From: Eubacteriales bacterium | GTDB taxonomy: Bacteria; Bacillota; Clostridia; Christensenellales; CAG-138 | DNA length: 5,041 nt | Direction of reading: 5' to 3' | Assembly: GCA_028703645.1 (NCBI GenBank) | Contig: JAQVML010000148.1 | Span: 1-5,041, forward strand | Part shown: positions 1-5,041 of the stretch, one piece after another | Layout of the letters: each line of letters starts with the position of its first letter | How positions within the stretch are numbered: the first letter of the stretch is position 1 | The notes under the pieces: generated by a model | The model's database searches: none | What the model was told of the DNA's origin: nothing | Seen by the model: the letters and a program-made list of their open reading frames with translations, nothing else | Program-made: the position numbers and the translations under genes

Positions 1-522
1 GGCAAGCTTGTTGAGTCCGACCGTTGGCGCGAGTCGGGTTGCCAGCTCGTCGAGATAATCCTCCTCCAGAAACGGCGCGATGGCGATCAAACTATCCAGA
101 TTGATCTTGTTCGAATCATCCGCTCCGGCATCCGCTTCACCTTCCGCCGACCGATGCTGTTCCTTTTCTTCCTCAATCGCTTTCACGATACGCGTTACCT
201 GCTTGGGTTTTAAGAGCGGTGCTGCTTCGCCCGCTTCGGTCAGCGTAATGCGCTCGCTCTTGACAAACGACTCTTCGCTGCCGTCGATCACGCTGCGGAT
301 GAGTTCGCCGCCGCGCCCACTACCCAACAGTTCATCGACGCTGACACCCAGCGCCTGCGACAGCTCCGGCAGTTTGCCGATATCCGGCATAGAAGCGCCC
401 CGCTCCCAATTGCTGACCGCCTGAAAGCTCACGCCCATCACGTCCGCCAGTGCGGGTTGCGTCATATCCTTTTCTTTTCTCAGGCGCGAAATCCGCCGCC
501 CGATCTCCACTGCGTCAAACAT
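1..522 (-). CDS. XRE-family helix-turn-helix transcriptional regulator (partial, 3' end off the left edge)
   Basis: The visible 174 residues begin with a cro/C1-type (HTH_3) DNA-binding domain at about residues 7-67. Its hallmarks are IGRRISRLRKEKDMTQ, ALADVMGVS, the recognition-helix segment QAVSNWERG and the closing LGVSVDELLG. Such proteins bind operator DNA as dimers and are usually repressors. Residues 70-140 form a polar, charged linker. Around 141-174 a new helical segment starts (DSLIAIAPFLEEDYLDELA), suggesting a C-terminal helical sensory or oligomerisation domain that continues outside the window. The start is the ATG at 522: an AAGGAG sits at 535-540 (gap 12 nt, slightly long) and an in-frame TAG lies three codons upstream, so no longer N-terminus is possible. 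It lies 53 nt downstream of the 49-codon ORF on the same strand and is probably cotranscribed with it. No targets can be read from the sequence. The fold call is very secure; the role of the C-terminal part is unknown. Confidence 0.93.
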   Translation of the reverse strand, partial: MFDAVEIGRRISRLRKEKDMTQPALADVMGVSFQAVSNWERGASMPDIGKLPELSQALGVSVDELLGSGRGGELIRSVIDGSEESFVKSERITLTEAGEAAPLLKPKQVTRIVKAIEEEKEQHRSAEGEADAGADDSNKINLDSLIAIAPFLEEDYLDELATRLAPTVGLNKLA

Positions 523-575
523 GCTATGCTATATCTCCTTTTTTCACTCGTTGCTACCTTCCAAAGAACACGCGC

Positions 576-725
576 TTAAAACCATCTTGGCAGTTCCATC
601 GCAATGCTCTGCCAGTGCGCGTCCCGCTTTTGCTCTTCGCGTTCGGTAATCATCCGCCGGTAGGCGCGCTCTGCCCGCTCCGGCGTTCGTTTCTTTAAAA
701 GGGTTCGTTTGATCGAAAATCGCAT
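576..725 (-). CDS. Small basic hypothetical protein, 49 aa, upstream of the XRE regulator
   Basis: I do not recognise this protein. The frame runs from ATG at 725 to TAA at 576-578 and encodes a highly charged, Arg/Lys/Glu-rich peptide. It has a basic N-terminus (MRFSIKRTLLKKRTPERAER), a predicted amphipathic helix in the middle (MITEREEQKRDAHW) and a hydrophobic end (MELPRWF). There is no Cys, no transmembrane segment and no signal peptide. Support comes from AAAGGCGGT at 736-744, one base off a full Shine-Dalgarno and 10 nt before the ATG, and from G/C-ending codons resembling the neighbours. A competing frame (544-765) is longer but has no ribosome site and a less natural composition. It lies in the same orientation 53 nt before the XRE gene, so a shared transcript is likely. 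It could be a regulator's small partner or a nucleic-acid-binding peptide; no function is assigned. Confidence 0.5.
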   Translation of the reverse strand: MRFSIKRTLLKKRTPERAERAYRRMITEREEQKRDAHWQSIAMELPRWF

Positions 726-735
726 CTGTGTTGCC

Positions 736-744
736 ACCGCCTTT
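736..744 (-). promoter_or_regulatory. Ribosome binding site of the 49-aa ORF
   Basis: On the minus strand this reads AAAGGCGGT, a single mismatch from AAAGGAGGT, and is followed 10 nt later by the ATG at 725. It is the main evidence for choosing the 49-codon frame over the overlapping 73-codon frame that starts at 765. Confidence 0.5.
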
Positions 745-790
745 CGTTTGCTGCACCATCAGCATACAAAAACGCGGCGGTCGAGACCAG

Positions 791-840
791 CAAGCGGTGC
801 TTGAGTTGGAGATTTTGCAGGACTCAAGCGGCGGTTGAGT
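791..840. repeat. Interleaved direct and inverted repeats, mutually exclusive hairpins
   Basis: Two copies of a 16-bp unit, CAAGCGGTGCTTGAGT (791-806) and CAAGCGGCGGTTGAGT (825-840), match at 14 of 16 positions. Each copy can fold by itself: CAAGC/GCTTG around GGT at 791-803, and ACTCAA/TTGAGT around a 7-nt loop at 822-840. In addition GCTTGAGT (799-806) and ACTCAAGC (822-829) form a perfect 8-bp stem with a 15-nt loop that competes with both local hairpins. The cluster lies between the pgcA terminator and the start of the small ORF/XRE unit, in the probable leader or promoter zone of the latter. It could be an attenuator-like leader, an operator or an intergenic repeat; the sequence alone does not decide. 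Confidence 0.6.
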
Positions 841-863
841 GGTAAAAAACTCGTTTTTTTGCG

Positions 864-889
864 AAAAACAGCGGCTGGTACGCCGCTGT
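864..889 (-). terminator. Rho-independent terminator of the hydrolase-pgcA operon
   Basis: On the minus strand ACAGCGGC, a 6-nt loop (GTACCA) and GCCGCTGT form a perfect 8-bp GC-rich stem (868-889), followed directly by TTTTT. It begins 22 nt after the pgcA stop codon, the expected place for an intrinsic terminator. On the plus strand the stem is followed by CATTCC, so it is one-directional. It separates pgcA from the small ORF/XRE unit that follows on the same strand. Confidence 0.88.
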
Positions 890-911
890 CATTCCTTCGG
901 TTTATGTTTGA

Positions 912-2642
912 TTAAGACAAATACCCCTTCAGCATCGCATCCACGGTCTGCATCAAAAGCGAGAGCTTTGCTTCCAGTTGTTCCTTTGTTTTGTCTCGTG
1001 CGCCGATGTAGAGCTTGAGCTTGGGCTCCGTGCCGCTGGGGCGAATGACGATCCAGCTCTCGTCGGATAGCAGCCAGCGGAGCGTATCCGATTTCGGCAG
1101 CGCGATGTCGCAGACCGTGCCGTCCGAGCGTTTGCACCTGCGGGCGAGATAGTCCTCCGCGATTACAACCTTCGTGCTTGCGAACACCTTTGGCGAATTC
1201 TCGCGCAGGCAGGTCATCGCGCCCTCGATCTTCTCCATGCCCTCTTTGCCCTCCAGCGTATAGCTCTTGACGCTCTCGCTGAAAAAGCCGTAGGTCGCGT
1301 AGATTTCATCCAGCGCGTCGGAGAGGGTCATGCCGCGCTCGGCATAGCTGATGCACGCTTCCGCAGCGAGCATCGCCGCGCAAACCGCGTCTTTATCGCG
1401 CGCAAGCCCGCCCGCGAGAAAGCCGAAGCTCTCCTCAAAACCGAACAGAAACGTTTTTTCTCCGCTGGTTTGATATTCGTCCACCTTTTCGCCGATGAAG
1501 CGAAATCCGGTCATTACGTTTTCCAGCGCAACGCCATATGCCGCGCAAATCGCGTCTGCGAGGCGCGTGGAGACGATGCTCTTGATGACCACGCCGTTCT
1601 TGGGCAACCGCTTTTGCCGGCTCAAGGAAGAGAGGATATGCTGTAGCAGAATGCAGCCGATCTGGTTGCCGGTCAGCGTCACCCATTCGTCCGCTTTGGT
1701 CTTGACCGCAACGCCGAGACGATCCGCATCCGGGTCGGTGGCGAGGCATACGCGCGCGCCCTTTTCCTCCGCGAGCGCAATCGCGAGGCGAAATGCGTTC
1801 GGGTCCTCGGGATTCGGCGCGGTGACGGTCGGAAAGCGCCCGTCCGGCGCAACCTGTTCCGGCACGGTGAATACGTTTGTCAGCCCCACGCGGGTGAGCA
1901 ACGTTGTAACGGGAACCGCGCCGGTTCCATGCAGCGGGGTGTACACGATCGGAAGATCGCCACCGCGCCTGCGCACAAGATCGGCGTCGAGCAGTAGACC
2001 CGCGGTCGCCGCATAATACGCCTCGTCCTCTTTTGTTCCAACCAGCGTCAATCTGCCGCTAGCCAGCGCTTGATCATAGTCCATCGTATGCGGGCCAAAC
2101 ATCGGCACGCGCTGAATTTCATCGTAAATCGCGGTGGCCTGCTCGGGCGCTACCTGTCCGCCATATGCCCAGTAGACCTTATAACCGTTGTATTTGCTGG
2201 GGTTGTGGCTGGCGGTGATCACCACGCCCGCCATGCAGTTGAGATGCCGCACGGCAAAGGAAAGCTGCGGCACCGAGTGCAACGTGGAAAAAAGAAACGT
2301 CTTGATTCCGTTTGCCGCGAGCACGCAGGCAGTCTCTTTGGCAAACTCCGTCGAATAAAAGCGCGAATCATACGCGATGCAAACCCCGCGCTCTTTTGCG
2401 CCCGCGCAGGAAAGCAGATAGTTGCTCAAGCCCTGCGTTGCCCGGCGCACGACATAGACGTTCATGCGGTTTGTGCCAGCGCCGAGGATGCCCCTCAATC
2501 CCGCCGTGCCAAACTCCAGCTCCCGATAAAAACGCTCCTCAATCTCAGGCGCGTCATCCGCAATGGCAAGCAGCTCTTGTTTGGTGGATTCATCCAGTGT
2601 CGGCTCGTTGAGCCAGGATTCGTATATGGATCGCGTTTCCAT
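912..2642 (-). CDS. pgcA: Phosphoglucomutase/phosphomannomutase (alpha-D-phosphohexomutase, PgcA type)
   Basis: This cytoplasmic Mg2+-dependent enzyme should interconvert glucose 1-phosphate and glucose 6-phosphate through a bisphosphate intermediate, supplying UDP-glucose and other nucleotide sugars for envelope polymers. All four family regions are intact in 576 residues. FGTAGLRG is at 44-51. The phosphoserine loop TASHNPSKYNGYKVYW is at 143-158, with catalytic Ser145. The metal loop DPDADRLG is at 303-310 (Asp303, Asp305, Asp307). The sugar-binding loop GFEESFG is at 401-407 and the phosphate-binding loop RPSGTEPK at 534-541. The length fits the long Bacillota form (B. subtilis PgcA, about 580 aa). 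The ATG at 2642 has AAAGGA at 2652-2657, 9 nt away. The gene follows the hydrolase by 58 nt with no terminator between them, and ends at the terminator at 864-889. Substrate choice (glucose, mannose or a pentose phosphate, as in PGM2-like relatives) cannot be settled from motifs. Confidence 0.96.
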   Translation of the reverse strand: METRSIYESWLNEPTLDESTKQELLAIADDAPEIEERFYRELEFGTAGLRGILGAGTNRMNVYVVRRATQGLSNYLLSCAGAKERGVCIAYDSRFYSTEFAKETACVLAANGIKTFLFSTLHSVPQLSFAVRHLNCMAGVVITASHNPSKYNGYKVYWAYGGQVAPEQATAIYDEIQRVPMFGPHTMDYDQALASGRLTLVGTKEDEAYYAATAGLLLDADLVRRRGGDLPIVYTPLHGTGAVPVTTLLTRVGLTNVFTVPEQVAPDGRFPTVTAPNPEDPNAFRLAIALAEEKGARVCLATDPDADRLGVAVKTKADEWVTLTGNQIGCILLQHILSSLSRQKRLPKNGVVIKSIVSTRLADAICAAYGVALENVMTGFRFIGEKVDEYQTSGEKTFLFGFEESFGFLAGGLARDKDAVCAAMLAAEACISYAERGMTLSDALDEIYATYGFFSESVKSYTLEGKEGMEKIEGAMTCLRENSPKVFASTKVVIAEDYLARRCKRSDGTVCDIALPKSDTLRWLLSDESWIVIRPSGTEPKLKLYIGARDKTKEQLEAKLSLLMQTVDAMLKGYLS

Positions 2643-2700
2643 TCAGTCGTTCCTTTCGTGTGTGAATTGCTTATATTTCAATCATGCTTTGCTGTATCCG

Positions 2701-3582
2701 TCACTTTAAAGAGGCGAGAAATTGTTCCACCGCCGTCCAATATTCCGCGTTGTTCGGCGTTTTCTCAAATAATGCGGAGGAACCGTGTCGCCCGTTGCCT
2801 TCCGGCACGAAGAATACGCTGCCATCGGACGTAATCTGATCCGCAATGCCGCGCCAAGACTTCTCTTCCGACTTGGCGGAGGTGATGAACGCGGGCTGCG
2901 TAATATTCGCCGCATACTCCGAAACCTGCTTGCCGTTTAACTTAAAGTACTCGCCCGGCGAAAACGCGAGCACGGCGGAGATTTCGTTTGGATGCTCGGA
3001 GGCAAGAATCAACGCGAGGGATGCGGAATAGGAGCTGCCCCAAACGATCAATTGATCCGGCAGGTATGTCTTTTCCACATAATCAAGCGCGGATTGCAAA
3101 TCCGGATACGCCTGCGTATAGCCTGTTTGTAGTCCCGCGGCTTTCGCGGCCTGATAGATATCGTTTTTCACGCCGTTTACCGCGCCGCCGGATCGCTGAT
3201 CAATCGCGAGGCAGTTATAGCCCAGCGCATTGAGCTTTGGCGCGATCTGCTGATATTCCCCGCGGCTGTAGTCCGCCTGATGGAATAGGAGGATAAACGG
3301 CGCGGTTGCGTCGCCCGTCCAGTAAAGGTCTGCGGTGATCGTCAGCTCGTCCGTCGTTGGAATCGCCACACTCGAAACCGTTGGCTCCGTCGGCATGGGT
3401 GCGCGTTTCGTCTCAATCATCGGCGTTTCCTCCTGCTTTGCTTCTTGCGTGGTGCGTTCCGTCTGCGTTTGTTGTGGCGTTGTTTCGCCGGATGCGCGGA
3501 CGGGAACCAGCAGCAAAACAACCAAAATGGCCACCGCGAGCACAAGCCCGCCTGCCAGCAATAAAATCGTTTTGGCCTTCAT
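2701..3582 (-). CDS. Membrane-anchored or secreted alpha/beta hydrolase
   Basis: The 293-residue protein starts with MKAK and an uninterrupted hydrophobic stretch to about residue 28, acting as signal anchor or signal peptide. There is no lipobox Cys, so it is not a lipoprotein. A Thr/Gln/Glu/Pro-rich linker (31-75) leads to a dienelactone-hydrolase-like alpha/beta fold. LFHQADYSRGEY (99-110) is the likely oxyanion region and AIDQRSGG (126-133) follows it. The nucleophile elbow VWGSSYSAS (180-188) places Ser184 in GxSxS rather than the usual GxSxG. His266 in GRHGSS completes a plausible triad; the acid residue is unclear. The enzyme probably works outside the membrane on an ester or amide, substrate unknown. 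The ATG at 3582 is preferred because AAGGAG lies 8 nt upstream (3591-3596) and the signal sequence begins right there; the in-frame TTG at 3684 would bury it. It is the first gene of an operon with pgcA. Confidence 0.88.
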   Translation of the reverse strand: MKAKTILLLAGGLVLAVAILVVLLLVPVRASGETTPQQTQTERTTQEAKQEETPMIETKRAPMPTEPTVSSVAIPTTDELTITADLYWTGDATAPFILLFHQADYSRGEYQQIAPKLNALGYNCLAIDQRSGGAVNGVKNDIYQAAKAAGLQTGYTQAYPDLQSALDYVEKTYLPDQLIVWGSSYSASLALILASEHPNEISAVLAFSPGEYFKLNGKQVSEYAANITQPAFITSAKSEEKSWRGIADQITSDGSVFFVPEGNGRHGSSALFEKTPNNAEYWTAVEQFLASLK

Positions 3583-3590
3583 CTGTCTTG

Positions 3591-3596
3591 CTCCTT
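3591..3596 (-). promoter_or_regulatory. Ribosome binding site fixing the hydrolase start
   Basis: AAGGAG on the minus strand, 8 nt before the ATG at 3582, is a strong Shine-Dalgarno. It selects the internal Met as the true start over an open in-frame extension that could begin with TTG at 3684. Confidence 0.85.
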
Positions 3597-3635
3597 CTCT
3601 CTTGACCAAGCCAATGTAATAGAAGCAGTGCTCTT

Positions 3636-3656
3636 GCGGCGTTTCCTCAGCGCCGC
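3636..3656 (-). other. GC-rich stem-loop in the hydrolase 5' leader
   Basis: GCGGCG and CGCCGC form a perfect 6-bp stem around a 9-nt loop, within the roughly 110-nt leader expected between the mapped promoter and the hydrolase ATG. No T-run follows on either strand, so it is not a terminator. It could stabilise the mRNA or bind a factor. I recognise no riboswitch family here. Confidence 0.4.
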
Positions 3657-3698
3657 CGGACAAAATAAAACGAAAATTGTTCAAAATCCCTTCATCTG

Positions 3699-3727
3699 AT
3701 TATACCCGTCGTCGTGTTGCATGGCAA
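3699..3727 (-). promoter_or_regulatory. Sigma-A-type promoter for the hydrolase-pgcA operon
   Basis: On the minus strand TTGCCA (3722-3727, five of six matches to TTGACA), a 17-nt spacer and a perfect TATAAT (3699-3704) form a strong housekeeping promoter. The predicted transcription start is near 3692, giving a leader of about 110 nt before the hydrolase ATG. Its -35 shares position 3722 with the -35 of the divergent promoter. Confidence 0.85.
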
Positions 3728-3745
3728 GGCGGGCTGTGCTATCAT
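3717..3745 (+). promoter_or_regulatory. Extended -10 promoter for the zinc-ribbon membrane protein, predicting a leaderless mRNA
   Basis: TTGCAT (3717-3722, three of six matches, weak) is followed by exactly 17 nt and then TATCAT (3740-3745, five of six matches). A TGC directly before the hexamer gives an extended -10 motif that can compensate for the weak -35. The -10 ends 6 nt before the ATG at 3752, so transcription should begin at or next to the A of the start codon, leaving no room for a Shine-Dalgarno sequence. Confidence 0.65.
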
Positions 3746-3751
3746 ACCCGT

Positions 3752-5041
3752 ATGGAACGGCGCGCACAACAAAAAAAGCGCTACCTATCCGCCAGCTATG
3801 TGACAAGCGGGGCGGTTTTTTACGGTACGCTTTTGTTTCTGGTTGCGCGCATCTTTACGCTGATCCAGTTGTTTACCGACGCTGCCGCGCGAAAAAAACT
3901 GAGCCAGGCTCCGCCGGAGAACTTCACGTTTCTCGGCATCGCGTGGATTTTGATCGTCATTGGAATCATTGGCATTGCGTTTTATCTGCTGTTGCAAAAC
4001 AGGCAAAAGAAACTGCGTATGAAGCCGGGCAATTTCTACCTGCTGCTCAATACGCTGTTTGCCCTGTGGGGCCTTATCAGCGCGATCAGCTATCTGGTTG
4101 AGATGATTTTGTTCTTCGAGTTTGTTTATCTGCTTGATTTTTTAACGCTGATTGCCGCGTTGGTCGTGCCGAGCGTGCTCTATCAGCTCTCCGACCGAAA
4201 GCAGGATATCCCGCCGGATAACCTCCTGTTTTTTACGTCAATCGGCGCAACGGCGCTCTCCACACTTGCGGCCCTGATCGTGGCGCTCGTGCTACGAAAG
4301 AGCTATACGCCATTTCAACTGGTGCGCGAGCTGATGTATCGCGGGGGCATCATTCTCTTTGGCGTCGCGGGCTTGCTCAAGGCAATCCGTCTGCGGGCAG
4401 AGCTACCGGAGCTGGTCGCCTCTATGCCAAAGGCGGAACCAAAGCCCGCGCCGAAGCCGTTTTTTCTAAGAGAGCCGAAAGCGCCCAAGAGCAAGGCGGA
4501 CGCAAAGGGACGCATCAAGTGCCCGGATTGCGGAAAGAAGCTGGCGGAGGGCACGCGCATTTGCCCGCGCTGCGGCTATGACATTGAAACACCGGATCTG
4601 TTTGACGACGACGATGACGATTTTGCCGAAGATGAGCGGATCGACGATCCCGTGATGCCGGAGCCGGAGATCGCGATCGAAGAGATCGAGCCGGAGCAGG
4701 ACGTTTTTGAGGAAGAACCCGCGCCTGCGCCCGAACCCGAGCGTCAGGAATTGCCCAAAGACATTTGCCCGCGCTGTAAGAAGAAGAAGCCGCCGTTTTT
4801 AAGCACCTGCCCGCACTGCGGCTATTATCCCGGCGACCCGATCGAGCTCGCCGAAGTCGAGGCCGAGAAACAGCAGCAGGAGGCGGAACAGCAGGACGGG
4901 TTTCAGCAAGAGACACCTGCTTACGTTCCGCCGGAGCCAAAGCCGGAGCCGAAGTGTGAGAAGTGCGGCAGAAAGATTCCCGGTGGACTTTCCACCTGCC
5001 CATACTGCGGCTATCATCCGGACGATGCGCGCGCGCCGCAA
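3752..5041 (+). CDS. Polytopic membrane protein with at least three cytoplasmic zinc ribbons (partial, 3' end off the right edge)
   Basis: The 430 visible residues have two parts. Residues 1-212 hold about six hydrophobic helices (roughly 18-41, 58-81, 95-114, 118-144, 158-181 and 197-212). The basic N-terminus (MERRAQQKKR) and basic loop at 82-91 place both the N-terminus and the C-terminal tail in the cytoplasm. The tail carries three treble CxxC-x10-CxxC zinc ribbons: Cys257/260/271/274, Cys339/342/353/356 and Cys402/405/416/419. They are joined by Pro/Glu-rich acidic linkers, including a run of six Asp at 285-290, and a Gln/Glu-rich segment near 371-386. I know of no named family with this order. 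It may be a membrane sensor, scaffold or assembly factor; zinc ribbons of this kind mediate protein or nucleic-acid contacts. The ATG at 3752 is the first usable start and has no Shine-Dalgarno. It is divergent from the hydrolase operon, with interlocked promoters. Confidence 0.85.
   Translation, partial: MERRAQQKKRYLSASYVTSGAVFYGTLLFLVARIFTLIQLFTDAAARKKLSQAPPENFTFLGIAWILIVIGIIGIAFYLLLQNRQKKLRMKPGNFYLLLNTLFALWGLISAISYLVEMILFFEFVYLLDFLTLIAALVVPSVLYQLSDRKQDIPPDNLLFFTSIGATALSTLAALIVALVLRKSYTPFQLVRELMYRGGIILFGVAGLLKAIRLRAELPELVASMPKAEPKPAPKPFFLREPKAPKSKADAKGRIKCPDCGKKLAEGTRICPRCGYDIETPDLFDDDDDDFAEDERIDDPVMPEPEIAIEEIEPEQDVFEEEPAPAPEPERQELPKDICPRCKKKKPPFLSTCPHCGYYPGDPIELAEVEAEKQQQEAEQQDGFQQETPAYVPPEPKPEPKCEKCGRKIPGGLSTCPYCGYHPDDARAPQ
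4520..5008 (+). repeat. Three zinc-ribbon coding repeats within the membrane protein gene
   Basis: The cysteine modules are encoded at 4520-4573, 4766-4819 and 4955-5008, each exactly 18 codons from first to last Cys. Modules 2 and 3 share LSTCPxCGYxPxD at their second knuckle, whereas module 1 has TRICPRCGYD. At the DNA level modules 2 and 3 share long stretches such as CTGCGGCTAT. This suggests 2 and 3 arose by a later duplication. Linker lengths shrink from 64 to 45 residues. More copies may follow beyond the right edge. Confidence 0.8.

Larger units (their letters stand above)
3699..3751. repeat. 11-bp direct repeat spanning both divergent -10 regions
   Basis: ATTATACCCGT (3699-3709) and ATCATACCCGT (3741-3751) agree at 10 of 11 positions and start 42 bp apart, about four helical turns. 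The first copy contains the minus-strand -10 box; the second overlaps the plus-strand -10 box and ends at the base before the ATG. This could be a pair of operator half-sites on the same helix face. It could also be chance similarity of promoter elements, because the second copy also reads as a -10-like TATGAT on the minus strand. Confidence 0.4.

Noticed and set aside
80..424. Plus-strand 114-codon open frame
   Set aside because: It is antisense to the XRE gene, and its Ser/Pro-rich composition is typical of a shadow frame.
544..765. 73-codon minus-strand open frame overlapping the small ORF
   Set aside because: There is no ribosome site before its ATG and its codons look less like the neighbours than those of the 49-codon frame inside it. 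It remains the main alternative.
822..860. Plus-strand terminator (ACTCAA/TTGAGT stem then T7)
   Set aside because: The stem is only 6 bp, the T-run comes 13 nt after it, and no plus-strand gene upstream needs terminating.
1495..2016. Plus-strand 173-codon open frame
   Set aside because: It is antisense to the intact phosphoglucomutase, with no ribosome site or recognisable motif.
2670..2698. Possible internal promoter for pgcA (GATACA-N17-TATAAG, minus strand)
   Set aside because: Only three of six -35 bases match, and the AT-rich gap makes a chance hit likely. Cotranscription from the strong upstream promoter explains expression.
3583..3684. 34-codon N-terminal extension of the hydrolase from a TTG start
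   Set aside because: It would bury the signal sequence, and the internal ATG has a strong AAGGAG 8 nt upstream. The purine run before the TTG is only 4 nt away.
3721..4101. Plus-strand open frame of 126 codons starting at the ATG at 3721
   Set aside because: It overlaps the zinc-ribbon membrane protein in another frame. Its start lies inside the promoter region, and its product lacks the clean hydrophobic helices and cysteine modules seen in the frame from 3752.
4515..5003. Minus-strand 162-codon open frame
   Set aside because: It is antisense to the zinc-ribbon tail. Its Arg/Ser/Pro-rich sequence reflects the GC bias of the real gene.

Overview
The window looks like a chromosomal segment of a moderately GC-rich member of the Bacillota, most likely class Clostridia. 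This rests on G/C-biased third codon positions combined with strong AGGAG-type ribosome binding sites, a near-consensus TTGCCA-N17-TATAAT promoter, and a phosphoglucomutase of the long form typical of Bacillota (B. subtilis PgcA type). The lineage is an inference from style, not from a marker gene. I see no mobile element, CRISPR array, tRNA or rRNA.

Layout. Positions 1-522 (minus) hold the first 174 codons of an XRE-type helix-turn-helix regulator whose 3' end lies off the left edge. Just upstream of it on the same strand is a 49-codon small basic ORF (576-725). A 186-bp gap (726-911) carries an interleaved repeat/hairpin cluster (791-840) and a clear Rho-independent terminator (864-889) that closes the next unit. 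That unit is a two-gene minus-strand operon: a membrane-anchored alpha/beta hydrolase (2701-3582), then a 576-residue phosphoglucomutase/phosphomannomutase (912-2642). On the plus strand, reading away from that operon and off the right edge, is a polytopic membrane protein with at least three cytoplasmic zinc ribbons (3752-5041, partial).

Regulation. The intergenic region 3583-3751 is the most informative non-coding part. A strong minus-strand promoter for the hydrolase-pgcA operon and a plus-strand extended -10 promoter for the zinc-ribbon gene are interleaved, and their -35 hexamers share a base. RNA polymerase could hardly occupy both at once. The plus-strand -10 ends only 6 nt before the ATG and there is no Shine-Dalgarno sequence, so this gene is probably translated from a leaderless mRNA. 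An 11-bp direct repeat (10/11 identical) lies 42 bp apart across the two -10 regions and could be an operator.

How the genes may work together. The mutase interconverts hexose 1- and 6-phosphates and so feeds nucleotide-sugar and envelope synthesis. The hydrolase upstream is predicted to act outside the membrane on an unknown ester or amide. The zinc-ribbon protein is probably a membrane sensor or scaffold of unknown role. A shared envelope theme is possible but is inference. I found no clearly new multi-gene system; the best candidates for something undescribed are the zinc-ribbon membrane protein with its leaderless, interlocked promoter and the small ORF ahead of the XRE gene.
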